Assembly: GCF_017591435.1 (NCBI RefSeq)
Contig: NC_059304.1
Coordinates: 29,012,520 to 29,076,519 of the forward strand
DNA from: Portunus trituberculatus
Taxonomy: Eukaryota; Arthropoda; Malacostraca; Decapoda; Portunidae
DNA: 64,000 bases
Reading direction: 5' to 3'
Position numbers and translations under genes: made by a program. The notes below the pieces were generated by a model that was not told where the DNA came from, ran no database searches, and worked only from the letters and a program-made list of their open reading frames with translations. This document shows, piece by piece, positions 41,182 through 56,781 of this stretch; the stretch's first letter is position 1, and every line of letters starts with the position of its first letter.

Positions 41182-43038
41182 GTGCGGAGTGCTGCAGAGA
41201 GCAAGATAGGGTATGTGAGAGTAGGAAGAAGAAAGAAAGTACGTAAACCATGGTGGAATGATGAAATCAGAGAGGCTAGAAAGGAGCAAAAGAGGAGTAG
41301 ACAATGTAGGTGGCTGAGGAAAAAGAGGCATGAAAGTGATGAGGCAGAGAATGAGTACCAGAATGCACGGGAAATGTATGTAAAGCAGCAGAGAGTGACA
41401 AAGCGAATGATAGTGAAGGCCAAAGTAAAGTGTGAAAGGAGTGTGATTGAATCTTTAAGAGAGAAAGGCATGGAAGGTGGCCGTGAATGGTACAAGTTCT
41501 TGAGAGGTGAGAATATGGCAAACAGTGTTGGAGTGGAGAGTTTGAAGGTGAATGGTGAAGTTGTAACAGAGAAGGAAGGAATGAGAGAGGCAATCAGACA
41601 GTTCTGGGAAGAAATGGGTGGTGTAGGTGAGGTATTTGGTGCGAGAGAAGGATGTGTGACACTGGAGAGAAGGAATGCAGATGAACTGGATGAAAGGATC
41701 AGCAGGGAGGAGGTGGAGAAGTGTGTGAAATGGCAGAAGAATGGGAAGGCAGCAGGGCCGGACGAAATACCATATGAGCTGTACAAAAATGGAGGTGATG
41801 TTGTGATTGACAGGATGACTGAGCTTTTTAACCAGGTGTGGGAGGAGGAGAGGGTGCCAAGAATGTGGAATGAGTGCAGGGTGACTTTGCTGCATAAGGG
41901 CAGACACAAGAGTAAGAATGAGTTGAAAAATTACAGGCCGATCGCGTTAGTCAATACAGTAGGCAAAGTGTTCGGTGCAGTGTTGAATGCCAGATTGTGT
42001 AAGTGGATTGAAAGAGCTGGAGTATTAGGTGAGGACCAGAATGGTTTCCGTGCGGACAGGAGAGCTGAGGATAACATGTTTGTGGTGAATGAAATGATTG
42101 AGAAAAAAAAGAGGGATAGAGGTAAATTGTATTTGGGTTACCTGGATATAGAGAAAGCTTATGATAGGGTGAATAGAAAAATGCTAGGTAGAGTCCTAGA
42201 AAAGATTGGGTTGAGTGCCAAGATAATCAACATAGTGCGTAGCATGTATGTTGATACCAGAGCTAAGTACAGTTTAGGAGATATAGAAACAGACTGGGTG
42301 AGGAGTGAGAGAGGAGTTAGGCAAAGATGTATTTTGTCACCAACCCTTTTCAGCCTGTACACAGAGGAGTTAGCAGCAAGAATGAGAAGGATGAATGCAG
42401 GAGTGAGTGTGGGGAATGATAAGATAGGTGTGCTTCTTTATACAGATGACGTAGTGGTTATGAGTGAGTCAGCAGAGGAGCTGCAAAGTCTGCTGGATGT
42501 GGTTGATGGGTATGGAAGAGATTTTGGAGTTAGGTTTAGTAGTGAGAAGAGTAAGGTGATGATTGTGAATAGGTCAGAGGATGAATGTAATGCAGCATGG
42601 AGGTTGGGAGAGAATGAGTTGAAGCAGGCACAAGAATACAAGTACTTAGGGATATGGATGAGTCCGAATGGGTGTGAAAAGTCAAAGAATGAAAAAATAA
42701 GCTTGGTGAACCAGTGGGTGGGCCGTTTAGAAAGCGCGGCAAGGATGAGAGCAAGTAAGTATGACGTGCTGAGAGAAGAGTGGAAGAGTGTGGCTGTCCC
42801 CAGTATAATGTATGGTATGGATGTGATTGCATGGAACGAGAGTGAAATTGACAAGTTAGAAGTGGGGCAGTGTAGAGTAGCTAGGCTGGCACTGAATGCA
42901 CCGAGGTACACGGCAGTAGAAGCCTTAAGAGGGGATATGGGATGGAGCTCTTTTAGGGAAAGACTTATAAAAGCGACACTTAGGTACAAGATTAGGCTTG
43001 AGAGAATGGATGATGCAAGAATAGCAAGGAAGGAGTGA
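41182..43038 (+). pseudogene. LINE reverse transcriptase
   Basis: 618 open residues. Motifs: KAAGPDEIPYELYKNGG, NYRPIALVNTVGKVF, YLDIEKAYDRVNR (motif A), RGVRQRCILSPTLFSLY (motif B, with Arg in place of the usual Gly) and LLYTDDVVVMSES (motif C YTDD; both aspartates kept). The thumb and the MSPNGCEKSKNEK region follow. The frame ends at a TGA at 43036 in the middle of the C-terminal domain, which continues in another frame. Copies RNA at the nicked target. Confidence 0.85.
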
Positions 43039-43066
43039 AAGTGGAAGCAAATGGAGGAAAAGGTGT

Positions 43067-43681
43067 ATGAGAATGACAGAGAGGAATGGTCTACAGGTTG
43101 GGTGGGCAGTGAGAATGGCTGGGGTGAATCAGAATGAGCTGGAATGGGTCGTGACAAAAGGAGGCAGAGTGGGAACAGAATGGGATGCGAGGAAGTGGAA
43201 GAGTGAGATAGACAGAGATGTGAAGAGTATGGGACTGAATGAGTGGAGGAATGGGATGGAACGAAAAACTACTCTGGAATGGTACAAGGTGAAAGAGGCC
43301 CCCATGTATGAGAGGTGGTACGATGGAAGCCTGGGTGGTGATCTTCTCTTCAAAGCTAGGGCACAGTGTATGGATGTGAATGCAAGGAGTTACAGGTGGT
43401 CTGAGTCCCGCAGCAAAATGTGCCAGATGTGTGACTCGGGAGAGGACGAGACGGTGGAGCATGTGATGCTGGAGTGTGTGAAGTATGCCAGAGACAGGTA
43501 TGAGATGATGCAAGTGGTGTTGACTAAGTTAGAGCATAATAGGAACGAAAGAGTGGAAAAGACGGGGAGGGAGTGGATGGTGGTGCTTCTGGGACTGAGT
43601 AGAGAAACGAATGAAAGGATGATTGAGGCGGTGAAGGAGTTTCTGAAGAGAATGTGGTGTGCCAGATGTACAGACGGTTAG
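43067..43681 (+). pseudogene. LINE ORF2 C-terminus with zinc knuckle
   Basis: Continues the polymerase after a stop and a frameshift near 43095. Includes LEWYKVKEAPMYERWYDG and a Cys/His finger CQMCDSGEDETVEHVMLEC (C-x2-C...H-x4-C) near residues 117-135, the nucleic-acid binding motif found at the end of many LINE ORF2 proteins. Terminates at TAG 43679-43681, followed by T-rich 3'UTR. Confidence 0.8.
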
Positions 43682-45547
43682 AGCAAAGGACCCTGTTTCC
43701 TTTTTCTTTTTTTTTTTTCCTTCTTTTTCTGTGTGCCTTTTTTTTTTGTCGTCTACAGGAGCTGCCGATCCAAAGGCCCGGCTCAGGAGTGATCCCGAGT
43801 CGCCTATAGTATCAAGATCAAGATCAAGGCGCTGCCAATACAAAGGCCTGACTCAGAAGAAATTCTGCGTCACCTGTATCATCAAGATCAAGATCAAGAT
43901 CACGTGCACCACTCACTCCCCAGTCAAAACATAACAGCGTCACCAGCAGCTCATCTTCCCTAGTTCAACTTACCACCAAAACCCCCTGCAATGTGGCCTA
44001 ATGTTCTTAAGAAGACCAGGAAGTGTCTTACTCTCAAAGTGAAGCTGGGTATTATTCACAGACAAGAGAGAGGCCAGAAAACTAATAACATTGCTTGCCA
44101 CCATCTTGACTCCATCTACCGTTTACTATTTTCAAGTCAGCAGACTCTATTAAGAAGGCTGGTGAGACCGCATCTTCCTTGAAAGCTAAAAGAACCCCCT
44201 GAACTCGTGACTCTACAATGGATAAAATGGAAAGCCTTGTGGAAATGTGGTACATAAGTTTTGTATGCGGTACCATGATGCGCACTTTGTTTACATTCCA
44301 CTGGTTGCCGGTTAGTGTATTTCCCGTTTCATTCTCCCTCCCTTCATAAAGTTAAGATCATCAACATTATAAAGTTACGTACATACATACATTACTGTAC
44401 ATTATAATGACTTAAATTAAACTACCTAAATGTTTAACTTCATAATTTTTACTTTCATTAAACCTTTTACTGTACTATGATGCACTCTCACTTTGCTTAC
44501 TCTCAATGGAAGTTCAAATCAGGGGTTAAACTTGTTATAAACGGTTCGCTTAACGAAGTTTCGCTTAACGAAGTGTTTTTTAGGAACGTAACCCCTTCGT
44601 TAAGCGGGGGTTGCCTGTATGTATATACAGTGATCCCTTGTTTATCGCGGATTATGGATACCAGAACCCCCGCGAAAGGTGAAAAACCACGAAGTAGGAT
44701 TTGTTTCCCCATCCCTTCCCCCCACCAGGAATTTTGGTGATTGTGTATGTGGGTACCATAATGTTTAAAATATGTAAACAGTATTTATACTTTACATATA
44801 CAGTATTTTACTTAAATCTATTTAATTATAAAACCTTATACAGTAGTATACATTTACTCTCTCTCTCTCTCTGCCCCTCTCACACGATATGTAACACTCA
44901 CCCTCTTCTGCCCTCTTTGATCATATGTAAAAGTTTCACTTTTTCACTGATGGTCATCATCTTCCTCTTCCTCTTGGGCTAACTAGAGGAAGCTTTCGTA
45001 GGGGCACAGGGCTTAGGCAGCATTGTAAGGGCTTAACGAATCACTACTTAAACAAAAAACTTTATCACGAACACAACACTAAGATACAGTATGCAAGACA
45101 GTCTACAGCATGGACGAGACTGGCAAGATACAACCAAGGCCCATGGAATAGAAGGTCGACCTACGAGGCATTCAAAATGGGTCTAATGTGTGTATCCGTG
45201 ACATCAGCGGGTTCACAAGTGGTCAGAGCGGGGACATTGGTTCAGCTAGCAAGCTGCCTGGTAGGTGTTCATGTGCTTCTCTCTCTCCCATTCTCTCTCT
45301 GTTCCGTGCCAACATCGGTCACAATGCCGAGTTGTGCAGTGCGTGACTTTTATTATCAGTAGTATATGATATGTAGTAAGTAGTATGTGATAAATGAAAA
45401 CCATCATTTTTTTTTTCCTGGTAATTCTGCATCTTAAGACATTAGTAAATTTCTGATGTTTAGTTATTGATGACTAAATTTCTGATGTCTAGTTATTGAG
45501 AGGTCCCCATTCAGTTACTTGTGTAGATATAAATTGCCTCTGTTATA

Positions 45548-46696
45548 CAGTAAAAGCTCAATTAGTCGGACATTATGGGGGGAAAACCAGTCCGAGTAAG
45601 GTATTTGTGCGATAATAACCCATTTTTACCCTTTTTTACCATTTTTTTTTTTTTTTGTACCTTACTTCACTGTCATTCATTTTACACCCTCTACTGCAAT
45701 TAGTACATGATATTTTCTCTTACCTCCATCGAGTCATTCCAGATCGGAATCTGAAAGATGTTCCAAGGCTGCTTATGATGTGGAGGGTGTAGGACTGGCA
45801 ATTGGAGTTGAAGGTGTAGGAGTCTTTGGACGAAAAAAATAATCAATTTTCAGCTGTTTTTCTGAGCTGTGTTGGAGGTCAATGATCACACGCCTGGCAA
45901 CCCATACCAAGTACGAAATCGGAAAAGCCACCCATCACTTGCAGCAAAGTTGGTAATCCTCATTTGTGTACTTAACCTTTTTGCAGCATTCTGAATCTCA
46001 ATCCCTCAAACAGCAACCCCAACGCCCACCTGTTGCCGATGCCATTTCATTACAGCTTCTTCAAGTTTTTCCGATCTTCCATACTGCACTTGTTTTCTTT
46101 CTAACCCTGTTTTCTTATAATTGGTGCTTTCCCTATTATCATCACTTTCTGAGACGAATTTCAGTAGCTTTTCTTTGCTCTTTTTTATGTCACTGATGGT
46201 TTGCTTAGGTATGCCATATTAAAGACTAATCGCAGCAGGTTTCACTCCGTTTCCAAGCTGTTCAATTATTTCAAGCTTTTCCTTGATGGTTAACCTTTGA
46301 AGTTTATGCTTAGGCATGATGGTTGAGGCACACAGACACTATATTCCAGTAGAGATTGCAGGAGCCAGTGAGTGTTATGGCGGTGAGTGGATGACTGGAT
46401 GTTAACAAACCAAAGTCCGAACTCGAGAGCGAGTTGTGGCAAGTCTTTTTTGCGGTTCCCCCCATAAAAAAATACTATTTCAAAAAATTATTTTGGCTGT
46501 TTTATGTTTCATATAGTTTGTTTTATGGTTTTTTAATGTGTTTTAAGTGAAAACAAGATGTTCTACTTAACATTTACGTATAAATTCCTTCTTTATTTTA
46601 TGAATTTTAGATATAAAAAAAAATTTTTTTTGCCAAATTCGTCCGGGTATATACGAAATCCGAGTATTTGGGGTCCGACTTAGTGAGGTATTACTG
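45548..46696 (-). mobile_element. decayed Tigger with helix-turn-helix remnant
   Basis: Termini CAGTAAAAGCTCAATTAGTC and, from the right, CAGTAATACCTCACTAAGTC, flanked by TA (45546-45547, 46697-46698). On the minus strand 46319-46130 reads MPKHKLQRLTIKEKLEIIEQ then QTISDIKKSKEKLL, the psq helix-turn-helix of a Tigger transposase, with one stop inside. The catalytic part is gone. Confidence 0.7.
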
Positions 46697-46717
46697 TATA
46701 TGTAACAAAAATTAAAT

Positions 46718-46815
46718 AATAATAATAATAAAAATAATAATAATAATAATGAAGACAGCAACACTATATTAGTATTAATAATACTAAGAGCAAAAGTTTA
46801 ATAATAGTAGTAGTA

Positions 46816-46880
<65 letters not shown>

Positions 46881-46886
46881 CATTAA
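46718..46886. repeat. (TAA)n trinucleotide repeats
   Basis: Two TAA-rich stretches, 46718-46750 and 46808-46886. Confidence 0.9.
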
Positions 46887-46934
46887 ATAATAATGAGCAA
46901 GAGTATTGAGATGATTAAATATGATAGAGAGATA

Positions 46935-47039
<105 letters not shown>

Positions 47040-47535
47040 GCTGGCAAGTACAGGGTGTGGGGCAATAATAGGAGGCACAGAACCTTAAAAAAACTTGTCG
47101 CCTGTGCCAGGTAATTATGATTTGCTCAGGAGGCAGAGGGAGAGCATGATGTTTCCATGCAAGAAAGACACGTCCTGGGAGGTAGCTCTCCTGTTGGTGA
47201 ACCCGCTGACGTCACTAGCCCCAGCTCTTTCCCCTTAGAGCTGAGCGTAGGTCGACCTTCTATTCTATGGGCCTTGGATACAACAAGGGAAGATGTTGGG
47301 TGAGGCTGCATATGTACGAGTATATGAACAATACATGTACAGTGCTTTACGTACATTATCGTCGCTATTACACACCAACTAACTGAATTATTGTACGTAC
47401 AGCATTAATAAGTGACGCCAGAGACCCCGTGATGTAGCGAAAAATCTGCAGATCGTATCTACGAGTATGTATAAAAACCGCGAAACAGTGAAGCCGCAAG
47501 AGTCGAACCGAGAAATAGCGAGGGAACACTGTATA

Positions 47536-50071
<2,536 letters not shown>

Positions 50072-50141
<70 letters not shown>
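50072..50141. repeat. (TA)n between two elements
   Basis: 70 bases of TA joining the mariner-like MITE to Tigger-derived copy 4. Confidence 0.9.
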
Positions 50142-50144
<3 letters not shown>

Positions 50145-51205
50145 GCAACCCCCGTTTAACGAAGGGGTTACGTTCCTAAAAAACACTTCGTTAAGCGAAA
50201 CTTCGTTAAGCAAACCGATTATAACAAGTTTAACCCCTGATTTGAACTTCCATTGAGAGTAAGCAAAGCGAGAGTGCATCATAGTACAGTAAAATGTTTA
50301 ATGAAAGTAAAAATTATGAAGTTAAACATTTAGGTAGTTTAATTTAAGTCATTATAATGTACACTAATGTATGTATGTACGTAACTTTATAATGTTGATG
50401 ATCTTAACTTTATGAAGGGAGGGAGAGTGAAACGGGAAATACACTAACCGGCAACCTGTGGAATGTAAACAAAGTGCGCATCATGGTACTGCATACAAAA
50501 CTTATGTACCACATTTCCACAAGGCTTTCCATTTTATACATTGTAGGGTCACGAGTTCTGGTGGTTCTTTTAGCTTGCAAGGAAGATGAGGTCTCACTAA
50601 CCTTCTTAATAGAGTCTCTTGACTTGAAAAAAGTAGACAGAAGATGGAGTCAAAGCCATGGTGGGAAGCAATGTTATTAGTTTTCTGGCCTTTCTCTTGT
50701 CTGTGAATAATACCCAGCTTCACTTCGAGAGTAAGACACTTCCTGGTCTTCTAAGGAACGTTAGGCCACATTGCAGGGTGTTTTGGTAGTAAGTTGAACA
50801 AAGGAAGATGAGCTGCTGGTGACCCGTTATGTTTTGACTGGGCAGTGAGTGGTGCATGTGATCTTGATATTGATCTTGATGCTACAGGTGACACAGAATT
50901 TCTTCTGAGTCAGGCCTTTGTATCGGCAGAGCCTGTGTTGTCCACGAGAGGCTTGATCTTGATCTTTATTCTACAGGTGTCTCAGGATTTCTCCTGAGAC
51001 AGGCCTTAGTACCAGCAGCTCCTGATGTATTCAAAACCCTGTCAGCTTGCATGATACAGTGGGGGTTTCAAATCTGGAAAAAAATCACCCGGATAAAACT
51101 TCGTTAAAGCGAGTTTGGTGTTCGTTAAACGAGCAGATGGTAGTAAATTGAAACCTTCATTATAGCGAAATTTCGTTGTGTGAACCTTCGTTAAACGGGG
51201 GTTGC

Positions 51206-51208
<3 letters not shown>
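50142..51208 (-). mobile_element. Tigger-derived non-autonomous element, copy 4
   Basis: 1067 bp, same orientation as copy 1. Termini CAGGCAACCCCCGTTTAACG and the complement ending GGGTTGCCTG, with (TA)n on both sides. A transposase N-terminal remnant lies on the minus strand (50780-50530; VKLGII-type reading). SINE-like units lie at 50855-51025 with CTTGAT repeats. Confidence 0.75.
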
Positions 51209-51279
<71 letters not shown>

Positions 51280-51320
51280 CGAAATTTCGTTGTGTGAACC
51301 TTCTTTAAACGGGGGTTGCC

Positions 51321-51390
<70 letters not shown>
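51209..51390. repeat. duplicated element terminus between (TA)n arrays
   Basis: (TA)n 51209-51278, then 51279-51322, which repeats the last 44 bases of copy 4 (GCGAAATTTCGTTGTGTG...GGTTGCCTG), then (TA)n 51323-51390. The unit terminus plus (TA)n is thus present twice in tandem. Confidence 0.8.
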
Positions 51391-51393
<3 letters not shown>

Positions 51394-52472
51394 AAACCTC
51401 GCTGATTTAACGTCTCTAGGGACAAACAATTCGGGAGACGACCAAAAAATTTGTCAATATATCGACCCAGGGGACGAATGATATTTCGGGGGACGAACAC
51501 GGTTAAACGGCTAGCCGGCAGGCGAGCCGCTTGTGTGATAGCTAACCCCTCTATCACACAACAACAAAACAAAATATAAGCACAAAAGAAAATAGAAACA
51601 GGAACATACAAAAAATATTACATAACATACTCTCCGTGCCACCACGATTTTCTCCTGTTTTTCCCGGGCATGGTGATGTTACCGGCGCGCTCTACTGTAG
51701 CTTCCTCGGCGTTATCCTCGCTGCTCTGGTGGCTCTCAGTGTTGCTGTCATCATCATCCTGGCCAAGTCCAGGTACTGCAGATTGTGGCACATCCATCGC
51801 AGCTGTTTCCTCGCTCGCCTGGCAAGGAACACCGCCCTACTGCCTGTTCCTCTCACACTGAGCATCACCTCCGAGGGTCAAAGGAACTTCCTGGCCACAT
51901 GCCTTTAACTTCCCTTCTTGAAAGTCCAAACTTGCTCCTAGATGCGTGAGGAAGTCAATCCCCAGCAGGCAAGGGTCTTCCAAGGCAGAGACAAAGACCG
52001 GCAATCTTTCCATGTTTCCCACGCCAATGTTCACTATAACGGGGCACCACATAGCGCCACTGACTTGTGACGCTACACAGCTGTTGTGTAGCTCTGGCAC
52101 GCTGCGCACATCCAAAGTCTTCTCTCATGACTGTCTTCTCGGATCTTGTCTGTCTTCCTCCCCATCCTCCTCTCCTCCATTCCATCATGCCATCAACATC
52201 CAGTCTCTCAAGTAAATAACTTTTTCTTTTTTATTCATTTTATTATCATGTTGATAGCATTTAGTTAAGTAAAACAATTTAGGCTTTTTATAATTATTTC
52301 ATTCATGTCATGCATACATTACAGGTTTTTTTTAATGGGTTTTATGGACAAAAGTATGATTTTTTTTTTGGTCTGGAACAGATTAATGGTATTTCAATAC
52401 ATTCTTATGGGAAAAATCGGGTGACGAACAGGATTTAGGAACGAATTATGGTCGTGAGCTGAGTTTTTACTG
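51389..52472. mobile_element. TA-target element carrying a retroelement fragment
   Basis: The left end (TA)GTAAAACCTCGCTG lacks its first two bases; the right end reads, reverse-complemented, CAGTAAAAACTCAGCTCACG and is followed by TA. Inside, 51837-52115 is a retropepsin-like pseudogene. No transposase recognised. Confidence 0.5.
51837..52115 (-). pseudogene. Gypsy-type aspartic protease fragment
   Basis: A minus-strand frame ending in PCLLGIDFLTHLGASLDFQE and LKACGQEVPLTL resembles the C-terminal half of Ty3/Gypsy retropepsins (the ILG-x-D-F/Y-L signature). The catalytic DTG/DSG part is not present. It is different in sequence from the protease of the Gypsy element at 56349-61131. Confidence 0.5.
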
Positions 52473-52488
52473 TATATAAATATACATA

Positions 52489-53517
<1,029 letters not shown>

Positions 53518-54083
53518 TCAACCCTCGATTTGCCGGACTAAAAGGGGAAGGCTTGTCCGGGAATGGCAAATGTCCGGCAATGGAAAATGTCCGGGGTCTA
53601 CCCCTTGCCGGACTTTACCCTATACAGGTTGAACCCGCTTTAACGGCACGCGATTTACGAATCCCGTGTTTAACGGCAAAAATTTCCGGTGGGAACATAG
53701 TGTTGTCTTTAACGGCATTTCGGCACCTGCACCAGCTGTACCAGGAAGTTGGAAAATAAATCAGACGTTTTTTGTTCAGAAAAACAAAACTGAGGGAGAA
53801 GAAAGAGACTTTGCACCAGATGTGGAAGACAAGAGAAAGAAAAATAAAAGAAAGGCAGGATCAGGAAGAATAGAAGTAACAGGAGGTGCCGAGGCAAAGG
53901 CAAAACCTCCGACGACCATCATCATCATCATCATCATCATCTCACCACGTGGGGCCGTAACACATGCCAATGCCGCCGACACACATCTGTACTGTTTTTT
54001 TTATTAGCATTTACCTTACTGTAGATATATTGATGGTAGATATCTGATCCCGTGTGGTCTAGTGGCGGCTTCAGTAGTTTCGT

Positions 54084-55930
54084 CTACTCAGAATCAGACA
54101 CGACTTCCATACTCGAGTCATGTGACCTGAGATGTTCACCACTAGGGCCTGGTTGAGGAGAGGTGGTAGTGGTGGTGGTGGCAGTGGTGGTAGTGGCGGT
54201 GGCAGTGGTGGTAGTGGCGGTGGCAGTGTTGGCAGTGGTGGTAGTGGCGGTGGCAGTGGCGGTGGCAGTGGTGTCAGGCTTGCTCACTTTGAAGAACTCT
54301 TTTATCAAAGTCTGTCTGCCAGACTCGTGTTGCATACGAATGATTTTAGATCGAAGCAGGCGAAGTTGATCATAGTGAATCTGGATGTCTTGCCGAGAGC
54401 AATCTTCAACAAACTTAAGTAAGACATCAGCACATTCACGAACGACGCTCATCTTTACTGTAGGTTTCACCTCACCTGAGTCACTATCCTCACTGTCGCT
54501 CTCCTCACCCGTCACAGCCGCTACTATTTGTTCAGTGTTGAGAATTTCATTTCCTTGTGTTTGATCATTTTCTTCCAACCACTCATCCACGTCATCCACT
54601 GTTACTTCCTCTTCCCCAGACTTTTTCAGTAGCTGGTGAAAGTCTGTAGCCTCGAAGCCTTCAAAATCGGCGCAGTAATCTTCATCCTTCATAAGTTTCT
54701 TCCAGGCATTAGTAAATGTTGTGTGTTTCATTTCTCTCCAGGCCTCATACATGTTATAAATAGCAGCTCTTATGTTGTAGTTTTTTATGTTAGCCAACGT
54801 TCTCTTGCCTCTAGTATCCTCAACTGCACCATCCTCTGTCTCCAGCACAACCAACACGTCATCCAGGTATTTACGTAGGTAAATCCTCTTGAACGCACTT
54901 ATAACTCCTTGATCCATAGGCTGGATCAAGGAGGTAGTGTTCTTGGGCAGAAACATAGCTTTTATCTTCCCGTCAGCACTTTTTAACACATCTGAGGAAG
55001 GGTGGGCGGGAGCATTGTCAAGCAATATTAAAGCCTTCACGTCATCCGGTCTTATTTTGAGCACTTTCTCTTGATAGTTTTTCACTTCCGGAACTAAGTG
55101 ATGTTGAAAATAATCAGTAAAGATATGAGAGTTGAACCATGCCTTAGATGAGTTATAATAATGGACAGGTAACTTGTCCATAATATCCTTGAGAGCCCGG
55201 GGTTTAGCTGCCTTCCCCACGACTGTCAACTTAAGCCTATGAGTACCAGACGCATTTCCTCCGGCAAAGCACTGATAGGCGTTCCTTACTCACCTTCTTT
55301 CCTTTCACTTTCTTTTCATGCATCCCAGCCTGAGTGTTTCTTGGTAAGGCCCGCCACATCATACCAGTTTCATCAACATTATATATTTGTGACATGGATA
55401 AATCTTCATCATTAATAAGTTTCATCAACTCATCACGGAAAGGTTCAATCATTTCAGCATCGGCACTTTCAGCCTCACCTGTCACAGCCAGATTGCGGAT
55501 GCCATGGCGCCTGCGGAAGCGCCAGAGCCACCCATCACTGGCCTTGAACTCAATACCCATGTGGGCAGCAAGCTTAGCAGCACTAGCGGCCAACTCCACT
55601 CCCTCACTTCCACCCCACATGCACGCTCCTGGGTATACCACTTGTACACTGCCAAATCAAGTTCAACACATTTCGGTCTTTCATATGCTTTCTAGTTGCA
55701 TCACCCTTTCCCGACACAGCAAATTTAACTGCATAATTTTCTAACTTTCCTCTAGCTTTTTTTATGTCCGAAACTGTCTGTTTTTTCACCCCATACAGCT
55801 CGCAGACTTGGGCAACACTCATTCCTCCATCTATTTTACGTAAAAGTTCCAGTTTTTGCGACACAGAAAGGTGCACAGGTTTAGCTGTACGCTTGGTTAC
55901 TTTCTTTGGTGGGTTTTTGGGTGGCATCGT
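54084..55930 (-). pseudogene. Tigger (CENP-B-related) transposase
   Basis: Starts MPPKNPPKKVTKRTAK. The psq helix-turn-helix is LSVSQKLELLRKIDGG with KKQTVSDIKKARGKL. The CENP-B-type second DNA-binding domain includes ELAASAAKLAAHMG and WLWRFRRRHGIRNLA. The DDE/D core carries YNVDETGMMWRALP, LILLDNAPAHPSSD and LIQPMDQGVISAFKR, so all three catalytic acidic positions are readable. The C-terminus is acidic, then has an unusual Thr/Ala-rich run of about 40 residues before SPQPGPSGE. Frameshifts near 55660, 55600 and 55240 disable it; 54084-55229 is one uninterrupted 381-residue frame. Cuts and pastes DNA at TA. Confidence 0.85.
54155..54275. repeat. GGT/GGC-rich minisatellite within the transposase C-terminus
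   Basis: Imperfect GTGGTAGTGGCGGTGGCA units, about 18 bases each, encoding the Thr/Ala-rich tail on the minus strand. Confidence 0.8.
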
Positions 55931-56182
55931 TGTGAAGAAGAGGTGTATCCACGACAAGCACGTAAGCACAACACTCGTGTGACGCGGCAGACTTGTTTAC
56001 AGTCCAGTACTAGACGTGTATGTCCGCCCGCGCTGCCATCTATAGTGCCCGATTTGCGAACTTTGTCTGGCGCGGTAGTTTGAAATCGACTTGTCCCGGA
56101 CTTTTTTTTTTTTCCCCACAGACTCTTGTCCGGCAAATCCGAAATCCGGCAAATGGAGGTCCGGCAAATCGAGGGTTGAGTG

Positions 56183-56208
56183 TATATATATATATATATA
56201 TATATATA
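56183..56208. repeat. (TA)n between Tigger and copy 6
   Basis: 26 bases of TA directly linking the two elements. Confidence 0.9.
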
Positions 56209-56348
56209 CAGGCAACCCTCGCTTAACAAAGGGGTTACGTTCCTAAAAAAACACTTCGTTATGCAAAACTTCGTTAAGGGAACCGATTATAACAAGTTTA
56301 ACCCCTGATTTTAACTTCCATTGCGAGTAAGCAAAGCGAGAGTGCATC

Positions 56349-56751
56349 TGTTACGAGAACGTGCTGAGTAGCTGTTGGAATAGTGCATCAATAGTTAATT
56401 ATCTGCTCGGTACGGAGTAAGCAAGTAATCAGAGCGCCAAGCGAGGCGACCACGACACTGAGGGCTGGACGCTGGGCAGTTCACCAACCACCACTGACAG
56501 GCTCACCACCACCTCTTGCCCTGTCCCTCGCCAAGGCCCACGTGTCGCTCACCACCGGCTTCCCTCGATGTCTGCCGCCCTTACCAGTCTGGCGGCCCTT
56601 CTTGTCATCGCGTGGACCCAACACACACCACTCATCACCACAGCCCAGCGGCCCCCTGCTTTAGTGCTTCGTGTCAAGTGACTCGTGGTGTATTGTAAAT
56701 AAATTCCAGTTACGGGAACATCCTGCTTTCACTTACCACCATAACGTTACA
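56349..56751 (+). repeat. 5' LTR (403 bp)
   Basis: Begins TGTTACGAGAACG and ends ATAACGTTACA. A likely primer binding site, TGGTGCCCTGAGTGAG, starts at the very next base (56752). GTAAATAAATTCC near its end could serve as a poly(A) signal (AATAAA). Confidence 0.9.
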
Positions 56752-56781
56752 TGGTGCCCTGAGTGAGCCTTCGTCACCATC

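Larger units (their letters stand above)
39479..43830 (+). mobile_element. APE-type LINE with esterase ORF1 and (ATCAAG)n tail
   Basis: Nearly complete LINE: ORF1 (39464-40249), endonuclease (40304-41173), reverse transcriptase (41182-43038), C-terminal zinc knuckle (43067-43681), 3'UTR, then ATCAAGATCAAGATCAAG at 43812-43829. Clade not certain from reading alone (Jockey, RTE or Tx1-like are possible). The last 70 bases are homologous to the SINE-like units embedded in every Tigger-derived copy except copy 5. It is defective through frameshifts and stops. Confidence 0.8.
39202..44617 (+). mobile_element. Tigger-derived element, copy 3, split by a LINE
   Basis: Termini CAGGCAACCCCCATTTAACG at 39202 and the complement ending at 44617, with TA at 39200-39201 and 44618-44619. 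39202-39478 and 43831-44617 are the element. The N-terminal transposase remnant is on the plus strand at 43991-44180 (MWPN, TRKCLTLKVKLGIIHRQ, GQKTNNIACHH). A LINE lies inside its SINE-like units. Confidence 0.75.

Noticed and set aside
39464..43681. Opposite-strand open frames beneath the LINE (for example 41909-40653 minus)
   Set aside because: They mirror the codon bias of the plus-strand ORF2, which carries the recognisable motifs; no domain is visible on the minus strand.
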